Shown piece by piece: positions 5,674 through 5,675 of a stretch of 5,675 nucleotides of DNA. The position numbers and the translations under genes were made by a program. Where the stretch lies: NCBI GenBank assembly GCA_019409045.1, contig DXVG01000128.1:1-5675 (forward strand), read 5' to 3'. The notes under the pieces were generated by a model. The model did no database searches, had not been told where the DNA came from, and saw nothing but the letters and a program-made list of their open reading frames with translations. Position 1 is the first letter of the stretch. Each line of letters opens with the position of its first letter. Origin of the DNA: Clostridiales bacterium. GTDB taxonomy: Bacteria > Bacillota > Clostridia > Christensenellales > Aristaeellaceae.

Positions 5674-5675
5674 TC

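Larger units (their letters stand above)
5494..5675. other. Non-coding, palindrome-rich intergenic region, possible dispersed repeat
   Basis: These 182 bases downstream of the HD gene hold no convincing gene. They contain three separate inverted-repeat structures in a row (5519-5537, 5563-5606, 5623-5673), and the base composition changes to more A/T than the genes. Short arms agcgc (5502-5506) and gcgct (5542-5546) could also pair around the first stem-loop. A 77-codon open frame on the minus strand (5418-5651) crosses all this and runs into the HD gene antisense; I treat it as fortuitous. The modular hairpin layout resembles intergenic repeat elements that occur in many copies per genome, but copy number cannot be seen from one window. 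Confidence 0.5.

Noticed and set aside
1..5675. Search for a defence system, integrase, transposase, CRISPR array or tRNA
   Set aside because: No matching protein motif, direct-repeat array or cloverleaf-like sequence was seen in either strand; the genes are ordinary chromosomal families.

Overview
This window looks like a chromosomal segment of a high-GC member of the Firmicutes, probably a gut-type Clostridia/Christensenellales lineage. The G+C content is about two thirds by eye. Codon third positions are strongly G/C, with many gcg and cgc triplets. The ribosome-binding sites are of the Firmicutes purine-rich type (AAGGAGG, GGGAGG). The protein families (single-domain YpsC/RlmL-type methyltransferase, clostridial-type MATE transporter, DUF2082-like zinc ribbon, HD hydrolase) fit the same assignment. 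The assignment rests on style and family content, not on a marker gene.

All genes are on the + strand and tightly packed. Positions 1-117 are the 3' end of an upstream gene, possibly AIR-synthase/HypE-like. It is followed after 6 nt by a THUMP-containing 23S rRNA-type guanine-N2 methyltransferase (124-1248). After 13 nt comes a 627-aa GH127 (DUF1680)-family protein (1262-3145), then a MATE efflux transporter (3196-4575, with a possible TTG start at 3142). Next, with almost no gaps, are a 72-aa four-cysteine zinc-ribbon protein (4579-4797) and an HD-domain phosphohydrolase (4810-5493). No promoter or terminator is visible between genes, so the whole set could be one transcript. The gene functions are unrelated (RNA modification, glycan hydrolysis, drug or metabolite export, small nucleic-acid-binding-type protein, phosphohydrolase), so this looks like a housekeeping-style run and not a dedicated pathway.

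The last 182 bases (5494-5675) are non-coding and unusually structured. They hold an 8-bp GC-rich stem-loop, a perfect 16-bp A/T-flanked hairpin that should act as a bidirectional intrinsic terminator, and a further 10-bp inverted repeat enclosing a small hairpin and reaching the window edge. This has the look of a dispersed intergenic repeat element.

The most interesting point is the GH127-family protein. Its fold-level landmarks are clear, but the residues that normally build the Zn-cysteine catalytic centre of beta-L-arabinofuranosidases appear substituted. It may be a non-catalytic or mechanistically different branch. I see no defence system, mobile element, CRISPR array or RNA gene in the window.
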